From the NCBI RefSeq assembly GCF_015355625.1, contig NZ_JACLAF010000004.1:213901-277900 (forward strand): a stretch of 64,000 nucleotides of DNA, given 5' to 3'. The notes under the pieces are model-generated. The model made no database searches and was not told the DNA's origin. It was given only the letters and a program-made list of their open reading frames with translations. A program made the translations under genes and the position numbers. Below are positions 19,239 through 28,904 of this stretch, piece by piece (the first letter of the stretch is position 1; each line of letters starts with the position of its first letter). Source of the stretch: Tamlana sp. I1. Its GTDB lineage: Bacteria; Bacteroidota; Bacteroidia; Flavobacteriales; Flavobacteriaceae.

Positions 19239-20678
19239 ATGAAAAGATTATTTATATATACGCTGGGTTTAGTTTTAACGGTATCGGCCTGTAAAGAAGA
19301 ACAACAAAAAACATCCGTTACTCAAGAGCAAAAACCAATGAATGTTTTGTTTATTGCTGTAGATGATTTACGTCCAGAACTTAATTTTTATGGTGCTTCT
19401 CATATAAAATCACCTAACTTAGATAAGTTAGCAAGTCAGAGTTTGGTGTTTGATCGCTCATATTGTAATGTTCCTGTTTGTGGGGCATCTAGAGCAAGTT
19501 TATTAACGGGAACCCGACCTACTCGGCATCGTTTTTTCGATTATAAAGCTCGAGCCGATACAGATGCTCCAGAGGCGGTTTCTTTACCTATGACTTTTAA
19601 ACAAAACGGATATACAACCATTTCAAACGGAAAAATATACCATAATATCGATGATGATAGCCTGGCTTGGGATAAAATATGGTTTCCAAAAGGGAATATA
19701 CGTAATTACCAATTAGAGAAAAATATTCTAAAAAATGCTGATGCCAATTTAGCCATGGGAGGCGCTAGTGCTTTTGAAAATACAGATGTAAATGACGAAG
19801 CTTACTTTGATGGTGAAATTGCAAGAAAAGGCGTAGCAGATTTGCAACAACTTAAAAAGTCTAAGCAACCTTTTTTTCTCGCCATGGGCTTTATGAAACC
19901 GCATTTACCATTTAATGCACCAAAAAAGTATTGGGATTTATATGATAGAGAACAAATAAAGTTACCAGAAACCTATGTGCAACCAGAATCTACACCCAAA
20001 AAGGCCTTTCCTAATTATGGCGAGTTACGGAATTATGGAAATATTCCTAAAAAGGGAGATTTACCAGAAGATTTAGCCAAAGAATTAATACATGGCTATT
20101 ATGCCTGTGTGAGTTATGTAGATGCGCAAATTGGTCTGGTTCTAGACGAATTAGAAAAAACAGGCTTAGCAGACAATACAATTGTGGTGTTATGGGGTGA
20201 CCACGGATGGAATTTGGGAGATCACAAATTATGGTGTAAACATGTGAATTTTGAAACGGCCCTTAGTGCGCCTTTAGTAGTAAAAGTACCAGGAAAAACG
20301 AATGGAGAACACAGTAATGCCATCACCGAATTTATAGATATTTATCCAACATTATGCGAATTAACAAGCTTAGAAGTGCCAGATACGGCTGAAGGGCTTA
20401 GTTTTCTGCCGCTTATTAATGGTGAAAAGCAGATTAAAAACTGGGCGGTTAGTAAGTTTAAAGATGGGGTTACACTCGTTAAAGACGATTTATTTTATAC
20501 GGAATGGACCGATGATGATGGGGTGGCTTACGCACGCATGTTGTTCGACCATAAAACAGATCCGCTTGAATTAGATAATTTAGCTGAAAAGCCAGAGTAT
20601 CAGGAACTAGTGAAGCAATTAGCAGTAGAATTAAGACAAAAATGGGGGAAGGATTTTTTAACTCAAAATACAAAATAG
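19239..20678 (+). CDS. S1 sulfatase lipoprotein with C-x-A-x-R signature
   Basis: A 479-residue sulfatase with a lipoprotein signal ([18 protein letters not shown]). The N-terminal [15 protein letters not shown] and the signature C81-G-A-S-R85-A followed by [13 protein letters not shown] place it in the iduronate-2-sulfatase-like branch. It uses Ala at the third position, where the three canonical neighbours have Pro. C-x-A-x-R is read by the radical SAM maturase anSME. Other motifs: [31 protein letters not shown]. The stop codon is directly followed by the ATG of the next lyase gene (no spacer), so the two are probably translated together. It is the last of the five sulfatases. Confidence 0.92.
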   Translation: MKRLFIYTLGLVLTVSACKEEQQKTSVTQEQKPMNVLFIAVDDLRPELNFYGASHIKSPNLDKLASQSLVFDRSYCNVPVCGASRASLLTGTRPTRHRFFDYKARADTDAPEAVSLPMTFKQNGYTTISNGKIYHNIDDDSLAWDKIWFPKGNIRNYQLEKNILKNADANLAMGGASAFENTDVNDEAYFDGEIARKGVADLQQLKKSKQPFFLAMGFMKPHLPFNAPKKYWDLYDREQIKLPETYVQPESTPKKAFPNYGELRNYGNIPKKGDLPEDLAKELIHGYYACVSYVDAQIGLVLDELEKTGLADNTIVVLWGDHGWNLGDHKLWCKHVNFETALSAPLVVKVPGKTNGEHSNAITEFIDIYPTLCELTSLEVPDTAEGLSFLPLINGEKQIKNWAVSKFKDGVTLVKDDLFYTEWTDDDGVAYARMLFDHKTDPLELDNLAEKPEYQELVKQLAVELRQKWGKDFLTQNTK

Positions 20679-23129
20679 ATGGGAACTAGTGTAAGAAGAA
20701 TAAGTGTTGTGTTAATGATGTTGTTTGGGACAAATTTTTGTTGGTCTCAATCCATGCAGCATCCTGTTATCTGGGTAACCCAAGATGAAAAACAAGATGT
20801 TTTAAATCTAATAGGAAAGTATGATTGGGCTAAAAAATTGGAACAGGATTTACATGCTGTAGTAGATAAAAAAGTGGAAGCCCATCAAAAAAAGCCATCA
20901 GCAATATTATCCTATATTCCAGAAATACCAGCCGACAATTCGTTAACCGAATTTGAAGCGGTAACAGTAGGAGATCATGCAGCAGTACTTACAGATGCTT
21001 CGTATGCAGCTATGTTGTATTTTTTGACTGATGACGAAAAGTACGCTCAATTTTCGGCAGATATATTATGGCACTTTGTCTCTGTTTTATCCGATAGAAG
21101 CCCTGAAAACACTACCATTTGTGGAAATCATTTTTACGATCCGCGTACGTCTTACGCCCAATTTGCATTAGCATATGATTTTATTTATAATTTTTTAAAT
21201 AAACCGACAACCAAAGTTTATAAGGCTTCTGAAAATAAGCAACAAACTTTTGATAAAGCGCTGTTTCAAAAAGTCCTTTTAAATATGGTTGGTAGTAGTT
21301 TACAAGAATATGGTCGCCCGGATACGCATGGTAAATTTATTTCAAATCATCCTATTTTAACCGCTCCAGGGGTGCTTTATGGTATTCTTTGTATTGAAGA
21401 TGATAAAGAACGGGAGCGCTTGTTCGACGTTTTTTGGGAGAAAGGAACCGCACATCAAAATTCTTTTAAAAACACTATTTTACCAATGTTTGGTAAGCAA
21501 GGGATTTGGCCAGAATCAACAAGTTATAGTTTTATGCCAGCCGTTACTCTAGTTTTAAATATCATAGATCGTGTTTATCCTGAAATGCATGTTACTCAGA
21601 ATTATAAAAACATTTATAAAGGAAATTTTTTGTTCGATAATTTAAGAATGCCAGATGGAAGGTTTGTGAGATATGGTGATTCTAAAAGGAACCACGATGG
21701 TACAGAACAGCTATACCGGTATACACTAAATTTAGCACAACGTCGTGGGTATTCAAATTTAGAAAATCAAGCCAAAATAGCCCTCAGTCAGGCCTATAAA
21801 AGGCAAGGAGGTTATCATCCTAAAATTATCCCTTCTACTTTTGATAGCACAGGCCCTTTAAAATTATTCTGGGGAACACCTATCCCAAAAGATATCGATT
21901 CTAAAATAGATTTTAAAAAACCTACAGTATTGGTTGAGCATGCTGGTATTGCCTTGCAGCGAAACTATGTTGAAAAAGATAATGAATTGTATGGCTTATG
22001 TGGTATTATTGGTGGTGCCCATTATGTGCATTCCCATGTTACCGGAATAACTATGGAACTTTATGGTGCAGGATATGTTATGGCTCCTAATGGTGGCTTG
22101 CCTAAATCGGTAAAAGAACGAAGAATTCCTTTGCACGAAAATTATTTTAGATTGTATGCAGGTAATAATACCGTAATTGTTAACGGTACTTCACACGGTA
22201 TCCAACCAGGGTCTTGGAAAGATGGTGCCTATGTGTGGCAAAATACGGTAGTTAATATTGCCGCAGAGCCCAAACATTTGGAAGATCCTATTAGTGAACA
22301 CTTTAATTTTGCAACACAATTTTTAAAAGACACCATTAATAACTGTGATCAGGAGCGCACATTAAGTACTATTCGTACCAGTGAAAAAACGGGGTATTAT
22401 TTAGATGTATTTCGTTCTAAATCATTAACTGAAAATAAGTTTCAAGATTACATTTATCACAATATAGGTGATGCTATTTCGCTTAAAACTGCAAAAGGTG
22501 AAACGTTAACTATACAACCAACAACACGATATCAAACAGATATTGGAGATCCAGTACAATCTCCTGGTTGGCGCTATTTTGAAGACACCAAATCAACGAA
22601 ACCAACTCAAAAAGGGGTGCGAGCAACATTTCAAATTGATTATGATCAACGTTTTATGCATATGTTTGTGCCGCAAGGCGTGAATAGATCCTATACAACG
22701 GCACTGGCACCACCTACACGAGAAGCTAGAAATGGTTACGAAGAAAAACCAACTCAAATATTGGCTATAAGACAGGATGGAGAAGCTTGGGAAAAGCCGT
22801 TTATTGCCGTTTTTGAACCTTCAACAGAAAAGAAATCAAGTGTTCAAGCTGTTATGTCTTTAATGGATGGCGATAAAGTTGTTGGCGTTAAAGTAGAATC
22901 TAAAGTTAAGGGAGAATTAATTACAGATTATATTATTTCTTTAGATGGCAAAGACGGCGTGTATGAGAATAAGGCTCTGAAAGTAAAGTTTGAAGGTCGT
23001 TTTGGAATAATTAGAGTGGAAGGTAAAAATCAGTCGGTGAGTCTTTATATCGGAGAAGGAAAAACATTAAGGTATGGTAATTTTACTTTAAATACTGGGA
23101 CTTCAACCAAAGCATTTAAAGCGTATTAA
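20679..23129 (+). CDS. Heparinase II/III-like polysaccharide lyase, short paralogue
   Basis: An 816-residue lyase, close paralogue of the catalytic part of the 8099-11581 protein. It has the same signal-peptide-to-QHPVIW opening, the same NHPILTAPG segment and the same GGAHYVHSHVTGITMELYG block (His448, His451, His453 here). It lacks the Ig-like, CBM and T9SS modules and stops after the catalytic beta-sandwich. The start directly abuts the preceding sulfatase stop. Without a sorting tail it should stay in the periplasm, so the pair may split the work: the long form cuts polymer outside, the short form cuts imported oligomers. PL40-type ulvan lyase is the best guess. Catalytic residues are not proven. 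Confidence 0.87.
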   Translation: MGTSVRRISVVLMMLFGTNFCWSQSMQHPVIWVTQDEKQDVLNLIGKYDWAKKLEQDLHAVVDKKVEAHQKKPSAILSYIPEIPADNSLTEFEAVTVGDHAAVLTDASYAAMLYFLTDDEKYAQFSADILWHFVSVLSDRSPENTTICGNHFYDPRTSYAQFALAYDFIYNFLNKPTTKVYKASENKQQTFDKALFQKVLLNMVGSSLQEYGRPDTHGKFISNHPILTAPGVLYGILCIEDDKERERLFDVFWEKGTAHQNSFKNTILPMFGKQGIWPESTSYSFMPAVTLVLNIIDRVYPEMHVTQNYKNIYKGNFLFDNLRMPDGRFVRYGDSKRNHDGTEQLYRYTLNLAQRRGYSNLENQAKIALSQAYKRQGGYHPKIIPSTFDSTGPLKLFWGTPIPKDIDSKIDFKKPTVLVEHAGIALQRNYVEKDNELYGLCGIIGGAHYVHSHVTGITMELYGAGYVMAPNGGLPKSVKERRIPLHENYFRLYAGNNTVIVNGTSHGIQPGSWKDGAYVWQNTVVNIAAEPKHLEDPISEHFNFATQFLKDTINNCDQERTLSTIRTSEKTGYYLDVFRSKSLTENKFQDYIYHNIGDAISLKTAKGETLTIQPTTRYQTDIGDPVQSPGWRYFEDTKSTKPTQKGVRATFQIDYDQRFMHMFVPQGVNRSYTTALAPPTREARNGYEEKPTQILAIRQDGEAWEKPFIAVFEPSTEKKSSVQAVMSLMDGDKVVGVKVESKVKGELITDYIISLDGKDGVYENKALKVKFEGRFGIIRVEGKNQSVSLYIGEGKTLRYGNFTLNTGTSTKAFKAY

Positions 23130-23165
23130 ATGTGTTAAAAGGATAATGAATTATAACCAGTTAAA

Positions 23166-24308
23166 ATGATTAAAAGAAGTCTTATTGTTTGCCTGATATT
23201 CCTGTGCAACTTTCAAGTGATACAGGGGCAGGATAGAACACTTTTGTTTGTGGGCAGTTTTACCAATAAGAAACCTGATACAGGCATACATGTATTCGAT
23301 TTTAATACAAAATCAGGTGAAGCAAAATTACTCTCGGCAGTAGACAGTGTTATTAATTCTTCATTTTTAAAACTTTCCCCAAACGGACAGTATTTATATT
23401 CGGTAATTGAAAGTCAGTTGCAAACCCATGGCAAAATAGCGGCTTTTAAAATCGATTCTGATGCAGGCGATTTAAAACTGATAAATATGCAAGATTGTGG
23501 CGGTAGAAATCCAGCGCATATAGAAATAGATAAATCCGGGAAGTATCTTGCCGTCTCCAATTATACTGACCCGAGCTTGAGTTTTTTTGAAGTAAATGAA
23601 ACAGGAGAAATTAAAAAATTTGATGAATTTTTTACGTTTACCGGAAGTAGTATTATAAAAGGTAATCAAGACACAGCTCACATTCATTCTTCAAATTTTT
23701 CGCCAGAAAATGATTACTTGTTTTTACAGGATTTAGGTTCAGATTGCATACATAATTTTAAAGTAATCGAAAATGCCAATCAAAAAATGTCACTTCGAAA
23801 AGCAGGAGCTATAAAAGTAAAGCCGGGTAGTGGACCAAGACATTTTGTGTTTCATCAAAATGGGAAATATGGTTATGGTATAAATGAGTTAAGTGGTAAA
23901 GTCTCGGCATATGCATTAGTGAACGGGAATTTAAAGTTTTTAGCCGATTATAACGCGTATAGTAAAAAACAGGAAATTTATAGATCTGCTGATATTCATA
24001 TATCGCCAGATGGGAAATTCTTGTACGCCTCCAATCGAGGTCCGAGTGAAGATAGTATAGTTATTTTTTCGATTAATAAAAATAATGGAGCTTTAAAGCT
24101 AATTGGGCATGAGCCAACTTATGGCGAACATCCACGAAATTTTGCCATAGATCCTTCCGGTAAATTTTTATTGGTGGCTAATCAATTTTCAAATAATATC
24201 GTCATTTTTAGAAGAGATGTTGAAACTGGTAAACTTCAAAAATTACCTCAAGAGCTAACTGTTGATGGTGCATCTAGTTTGCAGATGTTTTCATATGATA
24301 ATCATTAA
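23166..24308 (+). CDS. Exported lactonase-family seven-bladed propeller (YbhE/Pgl-like)
   Basis: A 380-residue protein of the lactonase family (PF10282-type), whose cytoplasmic members hydrolyse 6-phosphogluconolactone. Repeated blade motifs are visible: FLKLSPNGQYLYSV, GKYLAVSNYTDPSLSFF, IHISPDGKFLYASNRG and FAIDPSGKFLLVANQFSNN. This copy has a signal peptide (KRSLIVCLIFLCNFQVIQGQ), so it cannot be the pentose-phosphate enzyme and must act outside the cytoplasm. A role in opening sugar lactones formed from uronic or aldonic acids during oligosaccharide breakdown is plausible but not shown. It follows the second lyase by 36 bases and probably ends this transcription unit. Confidence 0.78.
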   Translation: MIKRSLIVCLIFLCNFQVIQGQDRTLLFVGSFTNKKPDTGIHVFDFNTKSGEAKLLSAVDSVINSSFLKLSPNGQYLYSVIESQLQTHGKIAAFKIDSDAGDLKLINMQDCGGRNPAHIEIDKSGKYLAVSNYTDPSLSFFEVNETGEIKKFDEFFTFTGSSIIKGNQDTAHIHSSNFSPENDYLFLQDLGSDCIHNFKVIENANQKMSLRKAGAIKVKPGSGPRHFVFHQNGKYGYGINELSGKVSAYALVNGNLKFLADYNAYSKKQEIYRSADIHISPDGKFLYASNRGPSEDSIVIFSINKNNGALKLIGHEPTYGEHPRNFAIDPSGKFLLVANQFSNNIVIFRRDVETGKLQKLPQELTVDGASSLQMFSYDNH

Positions 24309-24505
24309 AAAGAGTAATGTTATAAATTAGTTAGGGACTTTTAAAAAAAGGCCTTTTTAAAATTTTAGAGTTAATTTTAGTTAGTTCAAAGGGGTTTTGC
24401 TTGTATTTTGAACGATTTTGGTACTGTTTTCGGACTTAAAACCGACTTGTAAACGCTAATTTTATGGTTAGTTAATTTATATCGTTTTAATGTACCATTA
24501 GCCAG

Positions 24506-26170
24506 ATGAATTTTAGTAAACTTCAAATTTACATTGCCATATTTATGGTGATTACCATTTGTAATACCATGGTATTTGCCCAAAACATTCCGAAGATTCT
24601 TCAGAATAACTCTGTAAATGATTTAAATTATTTGCCAGATTTTAGTTTTGCAGGTTATTATAATGGTGAAGTAGATATCTCGAAATCTAAAGGGACTATT
24701 ATAAAAGCCACAGATTATGGCGTGGTTGCAAATGATGCATTGGATGACTCTAAAGCATTGCTTCAAGCCATTGAGTCTGTTTCAAAAATGGAAGGTCATG
24801 TTATTTTACAACTTCCAAAAGGGCGGCTTATTTTAAGTGAAATTCTTTATTTAGAACGTAGTCAATTCATACTAAGAGGGTCTGGTTCAGGAACTGGTGG
24901 AACCGAATTATATTTTCCTAGACCACTCATGTATTCTAAAGATTCAGAATCATTAAAAGAACTTCGTGAATATTTGGTGAAATTTGACAAGCGCCAACGC
25001 GAAAAGGAACATAACATCGATTTAGCTTTCTCTCAATATGCTTGGGCTGGTGGTTTTATCTGGACACGAGTACCAGATGTTCGTGTTAAAGCTTACCTTG
25101 ATAAATACGATCAGCCAGTTGATGTTTTAGCTCAAGTTTCTAATGGTAAAAGAGGAAGCTTCAGTTTCGAGGTTTCTGATGTACAATTACTTAAGGTTGG
25201 AGATGTTGTCGAATTACAACTATTCAATAAAGATGGTGAACACGGGGCCATTATTTCCGAATTATATAAAAATGAAAAGGTTAAAGTAGGATCCCATCAT
25301 TGGAATTTTCCAGAGTTACCATTGGTAAAACAGCAATTTAAAATTGTTGAAATTTCAGGTAAAACGGTTACTGTTAATTGTCCGCTAACCATAGATATTC
25401 TTTCTAGCTATAAAGCACAATTAGTTGCCTGGAAACACCTTGAAGATATTGGTATTGAACATTTAAAAATAACGTTTCCAAATGCCCAGCCAGTGGCACA
25501 TCATGTAGAGCAAGGTTTTAATGCTATTTATTTAACCCGTGTCTATAACAGTTGGGTAAATGATGTTACTATTGAAAATGCCGATAGTGGTGTATTAACT
25601 GAAGAAATTGCTAACGTCACGATAAAAAATGTAACTACAATGGGCGATCATCTAGCCCATTATACTGTAATGATGCAAGGTACTTACAATGTCTTGGCTC
25701 AAAACATAAAGGTTTATAATAAGGCCGTTCACCCTTTAAGTTTTAACACTTTTGCAACTAAAAGTGCATACACCAATTGCGAGGTGTTCACTGAACCTAT
25801 TTTAGATCAGCATTCTGGTGCAAATCATCAAAACCTATTCGATAATATTAAAGTTCATATCACACCAAATACAGACAATAGTTATCCCTTATTTGCAGGA
25901 GGAGGTGCAGGTTACTGGAAGCCTTCACATGGTGCTTATAGTACATTTTGGAATATAAATGTATATATTAAAGACAGTTTAGGTGCTTCAGCCATACTTT
26001 TAAATGGTATGGAAGATGGTCCTTATGCACGCGTTATCGGGGTACATGGTAATCATGCTTTAAAACTTAGTTATGGCCCCAATGCTCATGTAGAATTTAC
26101 GAATAAGGCTTTAAAAGCCATTCCGTCTTTGTACGAATATCAACTAAATAAACGATTAAAAAAGAATTAA
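24506..26170 (+). CDS. Exported right-handed beta-helix protein (pectate-lyase superfamily), possible lyase or dehydratase
   Basis: A 554-residue protein with a signal peptide (KLQIYIAIFMVITICNTMVFAQ). The segment ATDYGVVANDALDDSKALLQ is the usual entry to pectate-lyase-type beta-helix proteins, and the middle carries solenoid turns (WVNDVTIENADSGVLTE, NVTIKNVTTMGDHLAHYTV, YNVLAQNIKVYNKAVHPLS). Substrate-facing His residues occur in HYTV and DQHSGANHQN. Ulvan loci of Formosa-type bacteria encode an oligosaccharide dehydratase that makes unsaturated uronate ends; this protein is a candidate for such a role or for a lyase, but I cannot align it here. It is separated from the lactonase by 197 bases and lies 40 bases before a GH2 gene. 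Confidence 0.7.
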   Translation: MNFSKLQIYIAIFMVITICNTMVFAQNIPKILQNNSVNDLNYLPDFSFAGYYNGEVDISKSKGTIIKATDYGVVANDALDDSKALLQAIESVSKMEGHVILQLPKGRLILSEILYLERSQFILRGSGSGTGGTELYFPRPLMYSKDSESLKELREYLVKFDKRQREKEHNIDLAFSQYAWAGGFIWTRVPDVRVKAYLDKYDQPVDVLAQVSNGKRGSFSFEVSDVQLLKVGDVVELQLFNKDGEHGAIISELYKNEKVKVGSHHWNFPELPLVKQQFKIVEISGKTVTVNCPLTIDILSSYKAQLVAWKHLEDIGIEHLKITFPNAQPVAHHVEQGFNAIYLTRVYNSWVNDVTIENADSGVLTEEIANVTIKNVTTMGDHLAHYTVMMQGTYNVLAQNIKVYNKAVHPLSFNTFATKSAYTNCEVFTEPILDQHSGANHQNLFDNIKVHITPNTDNSYPLFAGGGAGYWKPSHGAYSTFWNINVYIKDSLGASAILLNGMEDGPYARVIGVHGNHALKLSYGPNAHVEFTNKALKAIPSLYEYQLNKRLKKN

Positions 26171-26210
26171 CCTCTCAAAAAAATCACATCCTTATAATTA
26201 GTATACGACT

Positions 26211-28634
26211 ATGAATAATAAAAGCAACATTGCCCAATTAGTAGGTGTTTTCATAATATGTTTAACCTTTGGGGCTTGGAATTCTAAATTAAATGAAACA
26301 GCTCCCATACGAACTAAAGTAAATATCAACAACAATTGGAGTTACTTAGAAAAAAATATCAAAAATATTAATGAAGCTTTACAGGAAGTCGATTGGCAAA
26401 CTATAGATCTACCACACACCTGGAATGCTTTAGATGCTACCGATTTAAATCCGGGTTACAGACGTACGGGGAGTTGGTACAAAAAGACACTGAATATCTC
26501 GAATATTGATAGCAATACCTTATATCAGCTTTATTTTGAAGGCGTGAATATAAATAGTGAAGTGTACGTAAACGGACAAAAAGCAGGTGGGCATATAGGA
26601 GGTTATATTGGCTTTACCATTGATATCACCAAGTTTATAAAATCAGGTAAAAATGAAGTTGTTATACGTGTGGATAACAGTTACGATCCCGAAGTTATCC
26701 CGTCTCAAAAGAGTGATTTTTTTATATTCGGTGGTATTACAAGAGATGTTTGGTTAGAATCCATACCAAAACAACACCTTTCAGAATTAAAAATTACGAC
26801 TCCAAAAGTTTCTAAAAATGAAGCTGAGCTTTTGGCCACTGTAGCTATTAATAACTTAAATAATTCCAATCTAAAAGTAAAGGCCGATTTATTAGATGCT
26901 CAAGGAGAAACTGTAGCTTCATCGGTGTTCAGAATAAAAAATAGTACAGCCAAAATTCATTTCAGGAATATTAAAAACCCGAAGTTGTGGGACACCGAAC
27001 ATCCTAATCTATATACTTTAAAAGTAGCCTTATTAGAAAAGGGTGACGTTATAGATCGCATGCAAAATAAGGTAGGTTTCAGATGGTTTGAATTTAAAGA
27101 CCACGGAGCTTTTTACCTAAACGGAAAACGAGTTTTGCTTAGAGGAACTCACCGACATGAAGAACATGCCGGAGTAGGTGCAGCCATGACTAACGCGCAG
27201 CATAGAAAGGATATGGAACTTATTAAGGAGATGGGAGCAAACTTTGTGCGTTTGGCGCATTATCCGCAAGATCCAGAAGTGTACAAGGCCTGCGACGAAT
27301 TAGGATTATTGGTTTGGGACGAATTGCCTTGGTGCCGAGGTGGCGTAGGAAATGAAGCTTGGAAAACAAATACCAAGCACATGCTTACAGAGATTATCAA
27401 TCAGAATTATAACCACCCAAGTATCATTATTTGGTCTTTAGGCAATGAAATGTATTGGTTGCCAGATTTTGAAAACGGCGGTGATACCGACAAAATGAAT
27501 TCTTTTTTATCGGAATTAAACGATTTATCGCACCAACTAGATCCGTCAAGGAAAACAGCGATTCGAAAATATTATGAAGGGTCCCATATTGTGGATGTGT
27601 TTTCGCCTTCTATCTGGTCTGGGTGGTATTCGGGAAGTTATAAAAGCTACCAAAAGGCCATCGATACTTATAAAAAAGAATATCCGCATTTTTTACATGC
27701 CGAGTATGGTGGTTCTAGTCATGTGGGGCGTCATACCGAAAATCCAATAACGGGAGAAGGTAAAATTCAATCGGATGGATGGGAAGAAGAAATTGTGCAA
27801 ACCGATGTGGCTAATATAGCTCAAATAGGGGATTGGAGCGAAAACTATATCGTCGATTTGTTTGATTGGCACCTTCGTATTAGTGAAAATGATAAGGATT
27901 TCGTTGGAAATGTGCAGTGGGCTTTTAAAGATTTTGGTACCCCATTACGTCCCGAAAATGCGATTCCTTATATGAATCAAAAGGGTTTGGTAGATCGTGC
28001 AGGAAATCCAAAAGATGCCTTTTATGTATTTAAAAGCTATTGGAGTAACGAGCCGTTTACCTATATAGAATCGCATACTTGGACAGAGCGACAAGGACCA
28101 GAAGATTTAGCAAGAGATATTAGTGTTTATAGTAACTGTCCGGAAGTAGAACTGTTTTTAAATGGTAAAAGTTTAGGAGTTAAAAAGCGTGATCTTAAAG
28201 CGTTTCCTGCGGCTGGTTTAAATTGGAATTTGAATTTTAAGGAAGGAAAGAATACACTTGTGGCTGTAGGGAATACTAGTGAAAATAAAACCGTTAAAGA
28301 TGAATTGACTATTAATTATAGGTTTAATAAAAATGGTAAAGCCGTAGGATTAAAATTAGACTCTGAAATTCTCGATAATGGAAACTATTTAGTGACAGCA
28401 ACTGCCTACGATAGTAAAGGGTTACGTTGTTTGGATTATGAAGATCGCGTGTATTTTCAATGTCTTTCTGGAGGTGAAAATTATAAGAGTCTAGGAACAC
28501 CAACAGGAAGCGAATCGATTGCAATGGCCAATGGAAAGGCGGCCATTGAGGTAAAAAGAAATGGTAATGGTATGCCTTTAGTAATGATGGTCTTGAATCA
28601 AAGTTTTAAGGGGACCTATCTAACCATAGATTAG
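26211..28634 (+). CDS. Exported GH2 glycoside hydrolase, second copy
   Basis: An 807-residue GH2 enzyme, shorter than and clearly diverged from the 324-3362 protein. A hydrophobic N-terminal segment (AQLVGVFIICLTFGAW) acts as a signal peptide or anchor. Jelly roll (about 35-190, with WQTIDLPHTWNALD), Ig-like sandwich, TIM barrel (300-600) and C-terminal sandwiches follow. The acid/base is Glu413 in WSLGNE, the nucleophile Glu498 in HAEYGG. The motif LLRGTHRHEEHAG is shared by GH2 beta-galactosidases and beta-glucuronidases. It lacks the chitobiase-C and CBM-like tail of the first copy. It is the last gene of the left half and converges on the minus-strand kdu operon. Confidence 0.9.
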   Translation: MNNKSNIAQLVGVFIICLTFGAWNSKLNETAPIRTKVNINNNWSYLEKNIKNINEALQEVDWQTIDLPHTWNALDATDLNPGYRRTGSWYKKTLNISNIDSNTLYQLYFEGVNINSEVYVNGQKAGGHIGGYIGFTIDITKFIKSGKNEVVIRVDNSYDPEVIPSQKSDFFIFGGITRDVWLESIPKQHLSELKITTPKVSKNEAELLATVAINNLNNSNLKVKADLLDAQGETVASSVFRIKNSTAKIHFRNIKNPKLWDTEHPNLYTLKVALLEKGDVIDRMQNKVGFRWFEFKDHGAFYLNGKRVLLRGTHRHEEHAGVGAAMTNAQHRKDMELIKEMGANFVRLAHYPQDPEVYKACDELGLLVWDELPWCRGGVGNEAWKTNTKHMLTEIINQNYNHPSIIIWSLGNEMYWLPDFENGGDTDKMNSFLSELNDLSHQLDPSRKTAIRKYYEGSHIVDVFSPSIWSGWYSGSYKSYQKAIDTYKKEYPHFLHAEYGGSSHVGRHTENPITGEGKIQSDGWEEEIVQTDVANIAQIGDWSENYIVDLFDWHLRISENDKDFVGNVQWAFKDFGTPLRPENAIPYMNQKGLVDRAGNPKDAFYVFKSYWSNEPFTYIESHTWTERQGPEDLARDISVYSNCPEVELFLNGKSLGVKKRDLKAFPAAGLNWNLNFKEGKNTLVAVGNTSENKTVKDELTINYRFNKNGKAVGLKLDSEILDNGNYLVTATAYDSKGLRCLDYEDRVYFQCLSGGENYKSLGTPTGSESIAMANGKAAIEVKRNGNGMPLVMMVLNQSFKGTYLTID

Positions 28635-28741
28635 AAGTAAAGTTAGTTTTTATTCATTAGTTTTTGATTGTAAATCGGGTTTATACAGGGGTATAGACTC
28701 GATTTTTTATTTAGAATACTTTGTATACTATGTGAAAATAA

Positions 28742-28871
28742 AAGACTGTCTTAAAGGTTATAACATGCGTCATTCTGTGCTCGACATAGAATCTCATAAT
28801 ATTGAAACTCCATGATTATGAGAATCTGAAATAAATTCAGATTGACGTGTAATTAACTTTTAGACAGCCTC
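28742..28871. repeat. Palindromic intergenic repeat (MITE-like, nested inverted repeats)
   Basis: Imperfect terminal inverted repeats of about 33 bases: the left arm starts AGACTGTCTTAAAG (28743) and the right arm, read in reverse, starts AGGCTGTCTAAAAG (ending 28870). Inside is a second hairpin (AGAATCTCATAAT against ATTATGAGAATCT), and the segments CGTCATTCTG and CAGATTGACG oppose each other. No ORF is present. The CGTCATTCTG...AATCTCAT pattern resembles short dispersed palindromic elements of Bacteroidota genomes; whether it is dispersed here cannot be seen from one window. It lies between convergent genes (28634 and 28905), where an RNA hairpin could also stop transcription from both sides. 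Confidence 0.75.
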
Positions 28872-28904
28872 AAGTTATGTACTAGGGTGCTATTAATCCT
28901 GAAG

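Noticed and set aside
24336..24366. A-T hairpin (AAAAAGGCCTTTTT) after the lactonase gene
   Set aside because: Only five A-T pairs around GGCC; too weak to call as a terminator, although transcription may well end in this 197-base gap.
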